64,000 nucleotides of DNA, from the NCBI RefSeq assembly GCF_001690275.1, contig NZ_LZGW01000038.1, positions 1 to 64,000 of the forward strand. Reading direction: 5' to 3'. Shown here one piece after another: positions 26,408 through 36,604 of the stretch. The position numbers and the translations under genes were made by a program. The notes under the pieces are model-generated. The model saw only the letters and a program-made list of their open reading frames with translations, was not told the origin of the DNA and searched no databases. Position 1 is the first letter of the stretch; every line of letters begins with the position of its first letter. Origin of the DNA: Gilliamella sp. WF3-4. Its GTDB lineage: Bacteria; Pseudomonadota; Gammaproteobacteria; Enterobacterales; Orbaceae.

Positions 26408-27724
26408 CTATAAGCCATTATTGATGAGTTTGAAACCGATTTGTGTGCCTTTTCCTTGTTCTGTGACAAAAACGCCCACCGCACAGATCAGCTGTTCATT
26501 ATAGTAAACCATTGGGATTCGTGTTCGCATCCAAGGTGGAATATGATGTTCTTGCCATAGCTTTTTTATCGCTCTTGAGCCTTTTCTATTAACAATCTGT
26601 AGTTGCCCTTGAGCATGAAATCGAACGGTCACTTGCTCATCTGCATGGGGTAAACGGCAAGGTAAAGGGGGGGGATAATTCACCTGTAATTGCCCCACAT
26701 TATCAGGGAGTGTTAACGGCAACGTTAAATCCCAATTAAGCATTTGCGATTCAATGTTTTGGTATAATGGCAATAGATAAAGCTGGTTTTGATAACGACG
26801 GATTTGTTTGTTATGTAATATAAATTGGGGATTGGCATCTTCTTTAGCTAAAGCAACGGTTTGCCAAATTAAGGTGAGTTGCTGTTGGCTTGGCATGTTG
26901 ATTTGTTGCGATCGAAACCACATGCGTAAAATGGCATTACGTTTATATTCTGAATAGCCAAATAATGGTGTTAAACACAATTGCCCTTGCTCGGTTGTGG
27001 CTTGTTTAAAATCAGCCAATAATAATTCATTAATTAATGCTTCTTGTTGCTGGCATAATTCAGCGCTACGAGCCACCATTTGCGAAAAATGTGGCCAACG
27101 TTGGTTAAGGTGTGGTAATACCTTTAAGCGTAAAAAATTGCGGTCGTAGTGATCATCTTGGTTACTTTCATCTTCTATCCAGTTAAGCTGATGATGTTTA
27201 GCATAAGCTTCAATTTGTGCACGTGTAATGGTTAATAGTGGTCGAAGATGGTTGCCGTTTTCAATCGGCATTGCAGATAAGCCAGTTGGGCCACTGCCAC
27301 GTTTTAGCGCTAAAAAAAAGGTTTCGCACTGATCATCAAGATGTTGTGCGGTGCACAAGGTTTCATCATGATGTAAATGGTGATAAATGGCTTGGTAGCG
27401 TGCATTTCTGGCTTGTTCTTCAATATTGCCTGCTTGTCGATCAAGTTTGACTTTTTCAATAATTAATGGCACTTGCCAAATTTGGCATTGTTGTTGACAA
27501 TGTGCCGCCCAGTTATCAGCGTTTGCACTTAAACCATGATGAATATAAATTGCTCTAAGTTGTAAATGTGGTAACTGTTGCTTTAAATTGACTAATGCTT
27601 GCATTAATACGGTCGAATCGACGCCACCACTAAAGGCAACGAGTAGCGATTGCCGGCCATTTAGGTGTGGTAAAATAGTTTGTTCAACCATGCTGTCGAT
27701 TTGTGTTTGGCTTTGATGGCTCAT
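26408..27724 (-). CDS. tilS: tRNA(Ile)-lysidine synthetase TilS
   Basis: The N-terminal ATP-pyrophosphatase P-loop Ser-Gly-Gly-Val-Asp-Ser-Thr near residue 29 and the His-His-Gly-Leu-Ser block identify TilS, which modifies C34 of the AUA-reading isoleucine tRNA. The substrate-binding C-terminal domain closes the 438 residues. The C-terminal coding part contains a run of eight G on the + strand (26667-26674) within a Pro-Pro-Pro codon run, a potential slippage point in an essential gene. It lies downstream of metC on the same strand. Confidence 0.93.
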   Translation of the reverse strand: MSHQSQTQIDSMVEQTILPHLNGRQSLLVAFSGGVDSTVLMQALVNLKQQLPHLQLRAIYIHHGLSANADNWAAHCQQQCQIWQVPLIIEKVKLDRQAGNIEEQARNARYQAIYHHLHHDETLCTAQHLDDQCETFFLALKRGSGPTGLSAMPIENGNHLRPLLTITRAQIEAYAKHHQLNWIEDESNQDDHYDRNFLRLKVLPHLNQRWPHFSQMVARSAELCQQQEALINELLLADFKQATTEQGQLCLTPLFGYSEYKRNAILRMWFRSQQINMPSQQQLTLIWQTVALAKEDANPQFILHNKQIRRYQNQLYLLPLYQNIESQMLNWDLTLPLTLPDNVGQLQVNYPPPLPCRLPHADEQVTVRFHAQGQLQIVNRKGSRAIKKLWQEHHIPPWMRTRIPMVYYNEQLICAVGVFVTEQGKGTQIGFKLINNGL

Positions 27725-27755
27725 CTGCTATCCATTTATACTAATTTATGCTTAT

Positions 27756-28973
27756 TTATACCAAGCTTTGTAACGCATTCACTTTATTTTTATGTCGTTC
27801 GATTCTATCTAGGCCTGCGGCAAGATCAGCAATTAAGTCATCAGGATCCTCAAGACCAATATGTAATCGGATTAATGTACCTTTAAAATCAATCCCTGAT
27901 ACTGGACGTATTTTGGTAAGCTCTTCAGGTTGATTAGCTAAAACTAATGATTCAAATCCGCCCCATGAGTAAGCCATGGAAAAGTAGGTCATGTTATCTA
28001 AAAAATCAGATAATTGGACATCGCTTAAATGTTCTTTAAGGACAAATGAAAATAGACCACAGGCACCACTAAAATCGCGTTTAAAAAATTCATGCCCTTT
28101 GCAACTTTCTAATGCTGGATGATTGACGGTTGCCACTTTAGGATGATTGGCTAACCAATTTGCCACTTTTAAGCTGCTTTCGTGATGTTGCTTGAGCCTA
28201 ATTGCTAGGGTTCGTAATCCACGCGTTGCCATATAGGCGGTATCGGCATCACACATCTGCCCCATTAAATAAGATCGTTCACGTAACTTATCCCAACAAC
28301 GTTGGTTGGCAACCGCGGTACCTAACATGGCGTCAGAGTGACCAATTAAATATTTAGTGCCAGCTTGAATTGAGATATCAACGCCGCGCGCTAACGCTTT
28401 GAATAACACGCCGGCTCCCCAAGTGTTGTCCATCATAATGACGATTTCAGGATTCACACTGCGAATGGCTTTAACGATTGCTGGCACATCTTGGACTTCC
28501 ATCGTAAGTGAGCTTGGTGATTCTAAAAATACAACTTTAGTATTGGGTTTGATATATTTGATAATATCACTCCCAACTAGTGGCGAAAAGTAATCGGTTT
28601 CTACTCCAAAATCTTTTAATATATGTTCACAAAATTCTTGAGTAGGTTCATAACTGGCTTCAGATACAAGGATATGATCGCCATTTTTCACAAAAGCTAA
28701 AATGGCATTAGCAATTGCTGCGGCCCCACAAGGATAAAGGTAGCAACCTGCACCGCCTTCAATTTCGGTCATGGCTTCTTGTAGGGCAAAATGGGTTAAT
28801 GTGCCACGGCGCCCATAGAATAGAGCCCCTTTTGCTCGATTTTCTGTGGCTTCTTTTTTGGCTTCTATTGAGTTAAAAACCAGCGATGAAGCTCGCTGAA
28901 TAACAGAATTTACCGCTCCTTGGGTGTAGCGAGTTTTTCGACCAGCATGAACTAATTTTGTTTGTAAAGACAT
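27756..28973 (-). CDS. metC: Cystathionine beta-lyase MetC
   Basis: This 405-residue protein is a PLP enzyme of the Cys/Met metabolism family. It shows Phe-Tyr-Gly-Arg-Arg-Gly-Thr near residue 53, Asp-Asn-Thr-Trp-Gly-Ala-Gly, and the PLP-binding Lys in [12 protein letters not shown]. It cleaves cystathionine to homocysteine in methionine synthesis. The sequence matches the enteric MetC form, not MetB. No Met box was identified with confidence upstream. It is read toward tilS. Confidence 0.92.
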   Translation of the reverse strand: MSLQTKLVHAGRKTRYTQGAVNSVIQRASSLVFNSIEAKKEATENRAKGALFYGRRGTLTHFALQEAMTEIEGGAGCYLYPCGAAAIANAILAFVKNGDHILVSEASYEPTQEFCEHILKDFGVETDYFSPLVGSDIIKYIKPNTKVVFLESPSSLTMEVQDVPAIVKAIRSVNPEIVIMMDNTWGAGVLFKALARGVDISIQAGTKYLIGHSDAMLGTAVANQRCWDKLRERSYLMGQMCDADTAYMATRGLRTLAIRLKQHHESSLKVANWLANHPKVATVNHPALESCKGHEFFKRDFSGACGLFSFVLKEHLSDVQLSDFLDNMTYFSMAYSWGGFESLVLANQPEELTKIRPVSGIDFKGTLIRLHIGLEDPDDLIADLAAGLDRIERHKNKVNALQSLV

Positions 28974-29071
28974 GACGCATCCTTAGTGATCTGATAAATT
29001 TCGATAACAGTTAGCATAGCATGCTGTTAAAATAGTAAAAAATAATTTTTGTTTAAACTGGCTTATCCAAC

Positions 29072-29689
29072 ATGTTAATTGCCCAACTTGCCCATTTAGA
29101 TACAGCAGAAGTGAATTATTCACTACTGTCACCACAAGTCATTAATGATGCTCAATTATTAAATGGTGCACGGAAAAAACAGTTTTTAGTTTGTCGATCA
29201 ATTTTAGCGAATTTACTTAAACAATATTGTCAAATTGCTAATTTGCCGATGATGATCATTGGCGATAATCGCCGTCCCTGCTTTTTAGAGCCACATCTTC
29301 CTGATTTTAACATCAGCCATAGCCAAGATTGGGTCGCGGTTGCGATATCGTTAAATGGCAAGGTAGGGCTTGATATCGAAGTTGCTCGGCCGCGTCACAA
29401 TTATGTAAATGTCGCCAAAAATTTTTTTGCTGATGAAGAATATCAATGGATGCTAAAACAAAGCGATACATTAACCGCCTTTTGGCAACTTTGGACATTA
29501 AAGGAATCTGCGCTGAAATTATATGCTAAAGGCGTTTGGCAAATAAGATCGGTAAAAGTAGATATTGAAAACCAGTTAATTAACGCCCCATTTGGACAGG
29601 ACTTTTATTATCAGTATCAACAAATTGGTGATATTCATCTTTCTGTTAATTGTGATGCACCGATTAAGCAATTGGTATTGCAATCGTAA
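29072..29689 (+). CDS. acpT: 4'-phosphopantetheinyl transferase, AcpT-like
   Basis: The 205-residue protein has the Sfp-type motifs Phe-Asn-Ile-Ser-His-Ser, Val-Gly-Leu-Asp-Ile-Glu (Mg-binding) and Trp-Thr-Leu-Lys-Glu-Ser-Ala-Leu-Lys. It would transfer phosphopantetheine from CoA to a carrier protein. Length and lack of an EntD-style C-terminus favour AcpT. No siderophore or polyketide genes are near, so the target is unknown. It diverges from metC. Confidence 0.85.
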   Translation: MLIAQLAHLDTAEVNYSLLSPQVINDAQLLNGARKKQFLVCRSILANLLKQYCQIANLPMMIIGDNRRPCFLEPHLPDFNISHSQDWVAVAISLNGKVGLDIEVARPRHNYVNVAKNFFADEEYQWMLKQSDTLTAFWQLWTLKESALKLYAKGVWQIRSVKVDIENQLINAPFGQDFYYQYQQIGDIHLSVNCDAPIKQLVLQS

Positions 29690-30128
29690 AGGATAGAACG
29701 TTGCCACGCGGTTAGTATGGCAAATAGATATCATCATTGTTATACCTTAAATTTTATTTGATGGGCCACCCCAAAATGGACAAATATCACTTCTATGATA
29801 TAAATAACAATCATAGAACAACTCATTATAGTCAAAACACTTAGTAGAGCTTAAACAATAGGTGGGGGATTATGCCTTATCTCATGCCCCTCTTTCATTA
29901 ACTGAAAATCGCTAACCATTTTGGTGCACGTTTAGTCGCATTAAGCTTAGTGCACGATATCAGGCATATAGGGCTATGATGTGTCAGAAAGAACGATAAA
30001 TCGACATGGTAAAAAATCAGTCAGAAAACATATTGATTTTATTTAAGTTTTTATTGTGTCTATTTTAGGCTTCAATATTACGCCAGAATTTGAAAAATAT
30101 TTCAAGTTAGATAACGATAGTGGGATTT
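29690..30128. other. 439-base gap without an intact gene
   Basis: Nothing codes convincingly. GGGCCACCCC with AAATGGACAA at about 29763-29782 resembles insertion-sequence ends in style, but no partner end or transposase was found. The gap contains one copy of a 43-base interspersed repeat (30012-30054). It lies beside an Mrr-type endonuclease gene, often in mobile surroundings. Confidence 0.5.
30012..30054 (+). repeat. 43-base interspersed repeat, copy 1
   Basis: This sequence matches 63908-63950 at 38 of 43 positions without gaps. Both begin AAAAATCA and end AAGTTTTTAT. Flanks are unrelated. Both copies lie in gene-free DNA. Origin is unknown; a decayed mobile element end or a short noncoding repeat are the options. 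Confidence 0.6.
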
Positions 30129-31043
30129 TTAATCTGCATCTTCAAAGTAATCGCTATCGATTTGCTTCATTTCATAAACCTGTCTCGTTGAAACGCCCAC
30201 ATTGTAATCAATCATTAATTCAGCTAATCTAGCACCATTAATTAAAATGATTTTTACATCTAAATGTTTAACGTAATTGATTGCTTCACAGCTAAAATCA
30301 GAAGTCGTGATAAAAACGCCTTTTTTGGCTCTTTCGCCTTGTAGCGCACCAGCAAATTTTTGTATATCAGGTCGTCCAACGGTTGTTTCCCACCTTTTAG
30401 CCTGTAGATAGATCATATCTAACCCTAGTTTATCTTCTTGGATGATGCCATCAATCCCGCCGTCTTTGGTTAAACGTGTTGCCTTTCCTGTATCATGGCG
30501 AGAGCCACCGTAACCCAATGCTAACATAACATCAACAACTAAACGTTCAAAGAACGCTGGTGAACAAGCTTTAATGCAATTAAGTAATTCTGCGGCTAAT
30601 GTTTCTCGTATTTTTTGATAAGAAGAATCCATTAATTCTGTTGGTGTATTTTCATCCGTATTGACTTCAGTTTGTTTGGTTTGATTTTCTGATGAGTGCG
30701 ATAGCTGTTTAAATGATAAAAATTCAGGAATATTTAATAACTCTTGATTGGTTAACTTAGAGGGATTAGTTTGTAAAAACCTTGAGCCTTGTTCACTTAT
30801 TTGCCAAATACCTCGCTGGGTATTATTAATCAACCCTGCTTTTTTAAGATACGTTTTAGCCCAGCCAATTCGATTTTCAATAATAGGTTGATTGCTATTG
30901 GGTAGTTCCTGACTCATCTCATCAGCGGTTAATTTAAATAACCGACTTAAGTGATTATAGGTTTCTCTCGCTGTGTGAGGTTTTCCATCAGATAACCATT
31001 TTAAAAGTGGTAACATCAATGTTTGATAATCAGGAATGGCCAT
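30129..31043 (-). CDS. mrr: Mrr-like type IV restriction endonuclease
   Basis: The N-terminal winged-helix domain (residues 1-95, with Met-Ala-Ile-Pro-Asp-Tyr-Gln-Thr-Leu-Met-Leu-Pro) is followed by an Mrr catalytic domain with Phe-Phe-Glu-Arg-Leu-Val-Val-Asp, Asp-Gly-Gly-Ile-Asp-Gly and Tyr-Leu-Gln-Ala-Lys-Arg-Trp. These include the PD-(D/E)XK-type Asp and Gln-X-Lys. Mrr enzymes cut methylated DNA. At 304 residues it equals Escherichia coli Mrr in length and looks intact. No methylase lies nearby, as expected for type IV. Confidence 0.9.
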   Translation of the reverse strand: MAIPDYQTLMLPLLKWLSDGKPHTARETYNHLSRLFKLTADEMSQELPNSNQPIIENRIGWAKTYLKKAGLINNTQRGIWQISEQGSRFLQTNPSKLTNQELLNIPEFLSFKQLSHSSENQTKQTEVNTDENTPTELMDSSYQKIRETLAAELLNCIKACSPAFFERLVVDVMLALGYGGSRHDTGKATRLTKDGGIDGIIQEDKLGLDMIYLQAKRWETTVGRPDIQKFAGALQGERAKKGVFITTSDFSCEAINYVKHLDVKIILINGARLAELMIDYNVGVSTRQVYEMKQIDSDYFEDAD

Positions 31044-31104
31044 TTATTCTCCTTAATAATAAAATATTCAAAAATTTTTCAATATGCGTATTCGACATCA
31101 TCTT

Positions 31105-31878
31105 TTAAATTAAATACTTATCCCTCAGGATTTTTTTATTATTCTCATCCAATCCATACTCCTGCTCTAGCCAATTATCAATCGTGTTATAACGTTGTTT
31201 GATTGCGTTAATGGCGGCGTTTAAGTACTCTTTTTTAGCCGCAAAAATCACTTTATGGTTTTCAAACTCTTCAGCCGTTACTTTATGTTTGTATTGACTT
31301 AATAGATTTTCTCGATAATCCGATAAAAGCTCTTCAGTCAATAAGTAATCTTGCATGATAGTTTCTTCACTCACGCCTAAAGCAAATAACGTTAGCGCAA
31401 CGCCAACACCTGTGCGATCTTTACCTACGGCACAATGTTGTACTAATGGTTTTCCTTGTGCGTTAAGTAACGTTGATGCAAGTTTTTGATAGGCAAGATT
31501 ATTAAAAGGAAGTAGCTGATAAAGTTTAATCATAAAATCAAATGGTGAGCTTTTTTTAAGCGTTAATGGGTTATTTCCTATTTCACTTGTTAAACTTGCT
31601 GTGACGGTATCGTTTAAAGGGTTAGCAGGTACATTAATATACTGAGTATTTTGCCATAATTTATCGGGATTCCGTGTAATTTCGTCATTATCGCGATAGT
31701 CCAAAATATAATGCAGATTTAATTCATCACATAAAAAATTTTGCTCTTCTGGTGTAATAAGTGAGAAGGCACCTGAACGGTATAACATGCCAGAGCGAAT
31801 TTGGCGACCATCGATTGTTTTAATACCGCCTAAATCGCGAAAATTAATTCCATTTTTTATTGGTACAATACAATTCAT
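31105..31878 (-). CDS. Tyrosine-protein phosphatase (Y_phosphatase3 type)
   Basis: The 257-residue protein has Asn-Phe-Arg-Asp-Leu-Gly-Gly near the start, Arg-Ser-Gly-Ala-Phe, and the catalytic loop His-Cys-Ala-Val-Gly-Lys-Asp-Arg-Thr-Gly (Cys-X5-Arg). These are typical of bacterial tyrosine or dual lipid/protein phosphatases related to Listeria LipA. No signal peptide is seen, so it acts in the cytoplasm. Substrate is unknown. It diverges from pepB. Confidence 0.85.
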   Translation of the reverse strand: MNCIVPIKNGINFRDLGGIKTIDGRQIRSGMLYRSGAFSLITPEEQNFLCDELNLHYILDYRDNDEITRNPDKLWQNTQYINVPANPLNDTVTASLTSEIGNNPLTLKKSSPFDFMIKLYQLLPFNNLAYQKLASTLLNAQGKPLVQHCAVGKDRTGVGVALTLFALGVSEETIMQDYLLTEELLSDYRENLLSQYKHKVTAEEFENHKVIFAAKKEYLNAAINAIKQRYNTIDNWLEQEYGLDENNKKILRDKYLI

Positions 31879-31979
31879 GACTAATCCTTATTTATGCTTA
31901 ACTTTACTTGCTATATTAACATGTTTCTGATTAGAATTAATCCATTGTTTCCGCTTCATAAATGATTAAGGTACTTACT

Positions 31980-33260
31980 ATGTCAATGTTATCAATTTTG
32001 CTTTCTAATCAAGAGGCTCCAACCCAGTGGGGAAAAGACGCACTGCTGAGCTTCTCAGATAATACTATTACTATTCACTATAAAGCTGAACGTCGTTTGG
32101 ATATGATTCAACGTGCAGGGCGAAAGCTAGATAGCCAAGAAATCAATTCAGTTAAGTTAGTTGGCGAAGATTGGGATCTTGAAGCTTGTTGGCATTTTTG
32201 GTTAGGTTATCGTAATGCTAAAAAAAGCGCTGAAGTAATTGGGCCAAAACTTGATACTAAAGACGAACAAGAATTGGAACATCGCTTAGAGATTATTGAT
32301 TGGTGTCGGGATATTGTTAATGAGCAAGCCGAGACATTAAGCCCTGTTGAGTTAGCGGTAAGAGCCGCTAAGTTAATTAGTACTTACTCGTCTGATGTTG
32401 ATCATAGAATTATTTCAGGCGAAGCTTTAAAAGAACACAATTATATGGGGATCTATACGGTAGGTAAGGGATCGGATAGGCCTGCCGCTTTTCTTGAACT
32501 TGATTATAATCCGACTAAAAACCCTAAAGCGCCAATTGTTGCTTGTTTAGTCGGTAAAGGTATTACCTTTGATTCTGGTGGCTATAGCTTAAAACCAAGT
32601 AGCTTTATGGAATCAATGCGTGCTGATATGGGAGGCGCTGCACTAGTAACGGGTGCTTTAGCCTTGGCGATTGCAAGAGGGTTAAATCAGCGTATCAAGC
32701 TTTATTTGTGTTGTGCCGATAATTTAGTGAGCGGTAATGCATTTAAATTAGGCGATATTATTCATTACCGTAACGGTAAAACGGTAGAAGTTAATAACAC
32801 CGATGCTGAAGGACGACTTGTGTTAGCTGATGGTTTAATTTGTGCCGATAATGACAAACCACATTATATTATTGACTGCGCAACCCTTACAGGTGCGGCA
32901 AAAATTGCGGTGGGTAATGATTATCAATCATTACTTACATTTGATGATAACTTTGCTAACCAATTGTTAGCTAGTAGCCATATTGAAAATGAAGCATTCT
33001 GGCGATTACCATTAGCAGAATTTCACCGTTCTCAATTCCCATCATCGTTTGCCGATATGGCAAACTCAGGATTGCCTAATACCGCAGGAGCCAGTACCGC
33101 TGCGGCCTTTTTATCACATTTCATTGAAAATTATCAGAAAAATTGGCTACATATCGATTGTTCAGCAACATTCCGTAAAAGCGCCACCGCCTTATGGGCA
33201 GCAGGGGCAACAGGAGTAGGGATTAGGACGGTTGCTAATTTGCTTAGTCACCTTAAATAA
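31980..33260 (+). CDS. pepB: Aminopeptidase B (peptidase M17) PepB
   Basis: The M17 zinc-site residues are visible: [11 protein letters not shown], Met-Arg-Ala-Asp-Met-Gly-Gly-Ala and Asn-Asn-Thr-Asp-Ala-Glu-Gly-Arg-Leu. PepB releases N-terminal residues from peptides in the cytoplasm. The frame is open from ATG 31962, but AAGG at 31968-31971 suits the ATG at 31980, which also matches the usual PepB start; 426 residues result. In Escherichia coli pepB is near the isc genes; here the isc operon is 5.8 kb away. Confidence 0.92.
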   Translation: MSMLSILLSNQEAPTQWGKDALLSFSDNTITIHYKAERRLDMIQRAGRKLDSQEINSVKLVGEDWDLEACWHFWLGYRNAKKSAEVIGPKLDTKDEQELEHRLEIIDWCRDIVNEQAETLSPVELAVRAAKLISTYSSDVDHRIISGEALKEHNYMGIYTVGKGSDRPAAFLELDYNPTKNPKAPIVACLVGKGITFDSGGYSLKPSSFMESMRADMGGAALVTGALALAIARGLNQRIKLYLCCADNLVSGNAFKLGDIIHYRNGKTVEVNNTDAEGRLVLADGLICADNDKPHYIIDCATLTGAAKIAVGNDYQSLLTFDDNFANQLLASSHIENEAFWRLPLAEFHRSQFPSSFADMANSGLPNTAGASTAAAFLSHFIENYQKNWLHIDCSATFRKSATALWAAGATGVGIRTVANLLSHLK

Positions 33261-33282
33261 TCTCTAAATTTATCAGAAAGCT

Positions 33283-33313
33283 AAAAAAGCCACTGTAAAA
33301 GTGGCTTTTTATT
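33283..33313. terminator. Bidirectional terminator between pepB and ppiA
   Basis: AAAAAGCCACT pairs with AGTGGCTTTTT around a GTAAA loop. T runs on both strands allow it to end both convergent genes. Confidence 0.85.
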
Positions 33314-33333
33314 TATTAAGCAAGTATTAATGT

Positions 33334-33900
33334 TTAATTGCTTTCAATCACCACAGCTTTTTTAATATAAATAGGCTCAACAGGTACGTTTTGATGGGGT
33401 CCCATACGTTTAGTTGGAACAGCGACGATTTTATCGGCAACGTCCATCCCTTTAATTACTTTACCGAATACGGCATAGCCATATTGTTCTGGTGATTGGT
33501 AATTAAGAAAATCATTATTGACAACATTGATAAAAAATTGGCTAGTTGCACTGTTTATATCACTGGTTCTTGCCATTGCAATTGTGCCGCGCTCATTTTT
33601 TAAGCCATTATTCGCTTCATTTTTAATCGGTGGGTTATTGTCTTTGAATTTTAGTTGATCATCAGCACCACCACCTTGAATCATAAAACCAGGAATGACT
33701 CGGTGAAAAGTTAGATTTTCATAAAAACCACTATTAACATAATCAAGAAAGTTTTTCGTAGTGATCGGTGCGTGTTCGCTGTCTAATTCAAGTTCAATAT
33801 CCCCCATGCTGGTTTGTAATAATACTTTGGTATCAGCTAAAGCAACGGTAGAAAATAAAGCGAGTAATGCTGTAATAAATAGCATTTTGATTTTTTCCAT
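33334..33900 (-). CDS. ppiA: Periplasmic peptidyl-prolyl cis-trans isomerase (cyclophilin A)
   Basis: A 22-residue signal peptide (Ala-Leu-Leu-Ala-Leu-Phe, cleavage after Ala-Leu-Ala) precedes a cyclophilin domain with [13 protein letters not shown] and Ser-Gln-Phe-Phe-Ile-Asn-Val. It speeds proline isomerisation in periplasmic proteins. Length 188 fits PpiA. It converges with pepB. Confidence 0.92.
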   Translation of the reverse strand: MEKIKMLFITALLALFSTVALADTKVLLQTSMGDIELELDSEHAPITTKNFLDYVNSGFYENLTFHRVIPGFMIQGGGADDQLKFKDNNPPIKNEANNGLKNERGTIAMARTSDINSATSQFFINVVNNDFLNYQSPEQYGYAVFGKVIKGMDVADKIVAVPTKRMGPHQNVPVEPIYIKKAVVIESN

Positions 33901-34179
33901 ATATTAATTCCTTTATCCTGTGGAAGTTGGCTGATTATACTGGATATTTGATTATTATAAATAACTATTATGAAAAATTAGGTAATTTTTTGTGTTGTAA
34001 CTCGCAGACGTATTTTCTTGTATACAACGTAAGTAATATTTCTATTGTATTAATGTGTCTTGATAATTTCGAGTAGGCAAAGTGGCACTCTTATAGCCAA
34101 TTGTTGTTTTGGGTTGCTACCGTTTTATATTAACACGTTATATTATCTGAAATTTTTTACAAACAGTTTATTAAATCTT

Positions 34180-34851
34180 ATGCGATGTGTTTTGTGTGAT
34201 ATGCCTTTATTTTTGCTCCATCATGGCATTTGTTGTCAGTGTGTTAAAAATCTACCTAAATTTTATAAGGTTTGTCATCGATGCTGTTTACCGCATTCTT
34301 TATCGACTGATATCTGTTATCGATGTCGGGCAAAGCAACCGCACTGGGATGAGTTGATAGCTGTGTCTGATTATATTAATCCATTAAAAAAATTGGTTCA
34401 TCATTTTAAGTTCTACAGTAAAATTGAATTAAATATTGCATTGGCAAGATTAATGTTTTTGGCATGGTATCAACGACGAGAAGCAGGTGCTTTAATTAAA
34501 CCTGATTTGGTGACTTGTGTGCCGTTACATCACATTCGCTACTGGTCTCGAGGTTTTAATCAAGCCGAGTTATTGGCAAAACCGATTGCTAGATGGCTAA
34601 ATTGTGATTTTTACCCTCATTTGTTATCTCGTAAGCAAAATTTACGTGATCAAAAAAATCTATCTCTTACCGAAAGAATTACGAATGTCGAAACACTTTT
34701 TATGTGTCGCCAAGATCTCTCGCACAAATCGGTAATGCTTATTGATGATATTGTCACAACTGGTAATACAATTAATGCCATTAGCCAACAATTAAAAAAA
34801 TGTGGTGCAACAAGCGTTCATGTTGTTTGTTTGTGCCGTACAGTATTGTAA
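34180..34851 (+). CDS. ComF/GntX family phosphoribosyltransferase-like protein
   Basis: The frame is open from TTG 34060, but ATG 34180 starts the Cys-rich domain expected for the family (Cys-Val-Leu-Cys, later Cys-Cys-Gln-Cys and Cys-His-Arg-Cys-Cys) and gives 223 residues, the usual GntX length. The phosphoribosyl-binding loop is Leu-Ile-Asp-Asp-Ile-Val-Thr-Thr-Gly-Asn-Thr. Relatives support DNA uptake or use of DNA as nutrient. It lies 99 bases before nfuA, as gntX does in Escherichia coli. Confidence 0.85.
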   Translation: MRCVLCDMPLFLLHHGICCQCVKNLPKFYKVCHRCCLPHSLSTDICYRCRAKQPHWDELIAVSDYINPLKKLVHHFKFYSKIELNIALARLMFLAWYQRREAGALIKPDLVTCVPLHHIRYWSRGFNQAELLAKPIARWLNCDFYPHLLSRKQNLRDQKNLSLTERITNVETLFMCRQDLSHKSVMLIDDIVTTGNTINAISQQLKKCGATSVHVVCLCRTVL

Positions 34852-34950
34852 AATCCTAAACAATCCCTATAATAACCAAGAAAGTTAGTCAACTATTATA
34901 ATAAATGATGTTAGGTCTATTTGTACCTAATTACATTACTGTGAGGGGTT

Positions 34951-35532
34951 ATGTCTATTATCACTATTTCTGAATCAGCTCAACAGCACTTTAAAAAATT
35001 GCTTGCTAATCAACCGGATGGAACACAAATTCGGGTGTTTGTTATGAACCCAGGCACACCAAGCGCAGAATGTGGGGTTTCATATTGTCCAGCTGATACA
35101 GTAGAAGATAGCGATATAGAAGAGAAATTTAATGATTTTTCAGTTTTTATCGATGATATTAGTGCACCATTTTTAGAAGAAACTGTCATTGATTATGTGA
35201 CTGATGAGTTAGGGTCACAATTGACATTAAAAGCGCCAAACTCGAAAATGAAAAAGGTGGCTGATGATGCCCCATTAATTGAACGCGTTAATTATGTGAT
35301 TCAAGCTCAAGTTAACCCACAATTGGCAAACCATGGTGGGCATGTGAGCTTAGTTGAATTGACAGAAGATAACTATGCTATATTGCAATTTGGTGGTGGT
35401 TGTAATGGTTGCTCAATGGTTGATTACACTTTAAAAGAAGGCATTGAGAAACAATTAATGGCAGAGTTTCCTGAACTGGCAGGTGTTAGAGATATTACAG
35501 AACACCAAGCTGGCGCCCATTCTTTTTGCTAA
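34951..35532 (+). CDS. nfuA: Iron-sulfur carrier NfuA
   Basis: The 193 residues combine a degenerate A-type N-terminal domain and an Nfu domain with Gly-Gly-Cys-Asn-Gly-Cys-Ser near residue 150. That Cys-X2-Cys binds a 4Fe-4S cluster between two subunits. NfuA delivers clusters to client enzymes under stress. GAGGGG precedes the ATG. The neighbour gntX-like gene is the same as in Escherichia coli. No IscR site was recognised upstream. Confidence 0.93.
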   Translation: MSIITISESAQQHFKKLLANQPDGTQIRVFVMNPGTPSAECGVSYCPADTVEDSDIEEKFNDFSVFIDDISAPFLEETVIDYVTDELGSQLTLKAPNSKMKKVADDAPLIERVNYVIQAQVNPQLANHGGHVSLVELTEDNYAILQFGGGCNGCSMVDYTLKEGIEKQLMAEFPELAGVRDITEHQAGAHSFC

Positions 35533-35628
35533 ATTTGAAAGAAAATAATTTTTACTTAGACCTTGCTTATTGCTAGGATTAAGTCATAATCGGTTGATGT
35601 TTGCCATTTGACATTATGATGGGGTTTT

Positions 35629-36546
35629 ATGAATCAAGTTAGTATTATTTCAGATCTTATCGTTTGGATTGAAAGGAATTTGGAACAACCATTATCTATT
35701 GATCATGTTGCACGAAAATCAGGTTATTCAAAATGGCACTTACAACGCATGTTTAAAGAAGTTACTGGTCAGGTTCTTGGTACTTATATTCGTCATCGCC
35801 GTTTAACTTATGCAGCGCTTGCTTTACGTATGACAAGTAAGCCTATTTTAGATATTGCAATGCAATATCGTTTTGATTCTCAGCAAACATTTACCCGATC
35901 TTTTAAAAAACAATTTAATGAAACGCCAGCAAGTTATCGTCGAGGAGAATATTGGGATCCTACAGGGTTAACACCAGCTATTGAGCTAAATAAAAATCAG
36001 CTTTTATTGCCTGAGCCAAAATTTGTTAATATGCCAAAACAAACTTTTTGGGGAATTACCTATAAAAATAATTGTACATTAAGTCGATTGCTAGATGAAG
36101 AAATTAAACTCCGAGAGCAGTTTTTTAATAATTATTTATCTCGCTGTACACACAAAAATCAGAATCTACCCGATAAAATTTATGCATTTAATCAGATCTT
36201 AAAAAGTAAAGATAATGACAATGAGCGAGATCTTTTTTATACCATTGCCTTAGATCAGAATAATAATCTTGAGTACATAGAACAATTTGTAAGTGAGGGT
36301 GGTTTATATCTTTGTTTTAAATATATTGGCGCTCCTGATGAGTTTAGAGATTTTATTTCGCAAGTGCATTTAGCCGCGATGCCAGCGTTAAAGGTACGTT
36401 TGCGCAGTTCCAGTTGTGTAATTGAAATTCATCATAATCATCATAATGACATTACTGAATCGATTAAGAATATTACACATATGGAGTGTGATTATTGTGT
36501 GCCGGTTGTCACAGAAAGTGAAGTCAATATCCAACCAAATTTATAG
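35629..36546 (+). CDS. AraC-family regulator, Rob-like
   Basis: The N-terminal 105 residues hold two helix-turn-helix motifs of the MarA/SoxS/Rob kind (Ser-Gly-Tyr-Ser-Lys-Trp-His-Leu-Gln-Arg-Met-Phe-Lys, and Gln-Gln-Thr-Phe-Thr-Arg-Ser-Phe-Lys-Lys-Gln-Phe). The C-terminal 190 residues resemble a GyrI-like ligand-binding domain. This order matches Rob, which activates stress and efflux genes. Length 305 is slightly above Rob (289). A Rob role is inferred; the C-terminus is divergent. Confidence 0.8.
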   Translation: MNQVSIISDLIVWIERNLEQPLSIDHVARKSGYSKWHLQRMFKEVTGQVLGTYIRHRRLTYAALALRMTSKPILDIAMQYRFDSQQTFTRSFKKQFNETPASYRRGEYWDPTGLTPAIELNKNQLLLPEPKFVNMPKQTFWGITYKNNCTLSRLLDEEIKLREQFFNNYLSRCTHKNQNLPDKIYAFNQILKSKDNDNERDLFYTIALDQNNNLEYIEQFVSEGGLYLCFKYIGAPDEFRDFISQVHLAAMPALKVRLRSSSCVIEIHHNHHNDITESIKNITHMECDYCVPVVTESEVNIQPNL

Positions 36547-36604
36547 CGACTAAATGTGTTATAACAAGATCTAAAAAGCAGTAGATAGATATTGACCGAT
36601 GTAT

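Noticed and set aside
29763-29850. Possible insertion-sequence end or remnant
   Set aside because: The GGGCCACCCC motif is suggestive, but no second end, target duplication or transposase sequence was found.
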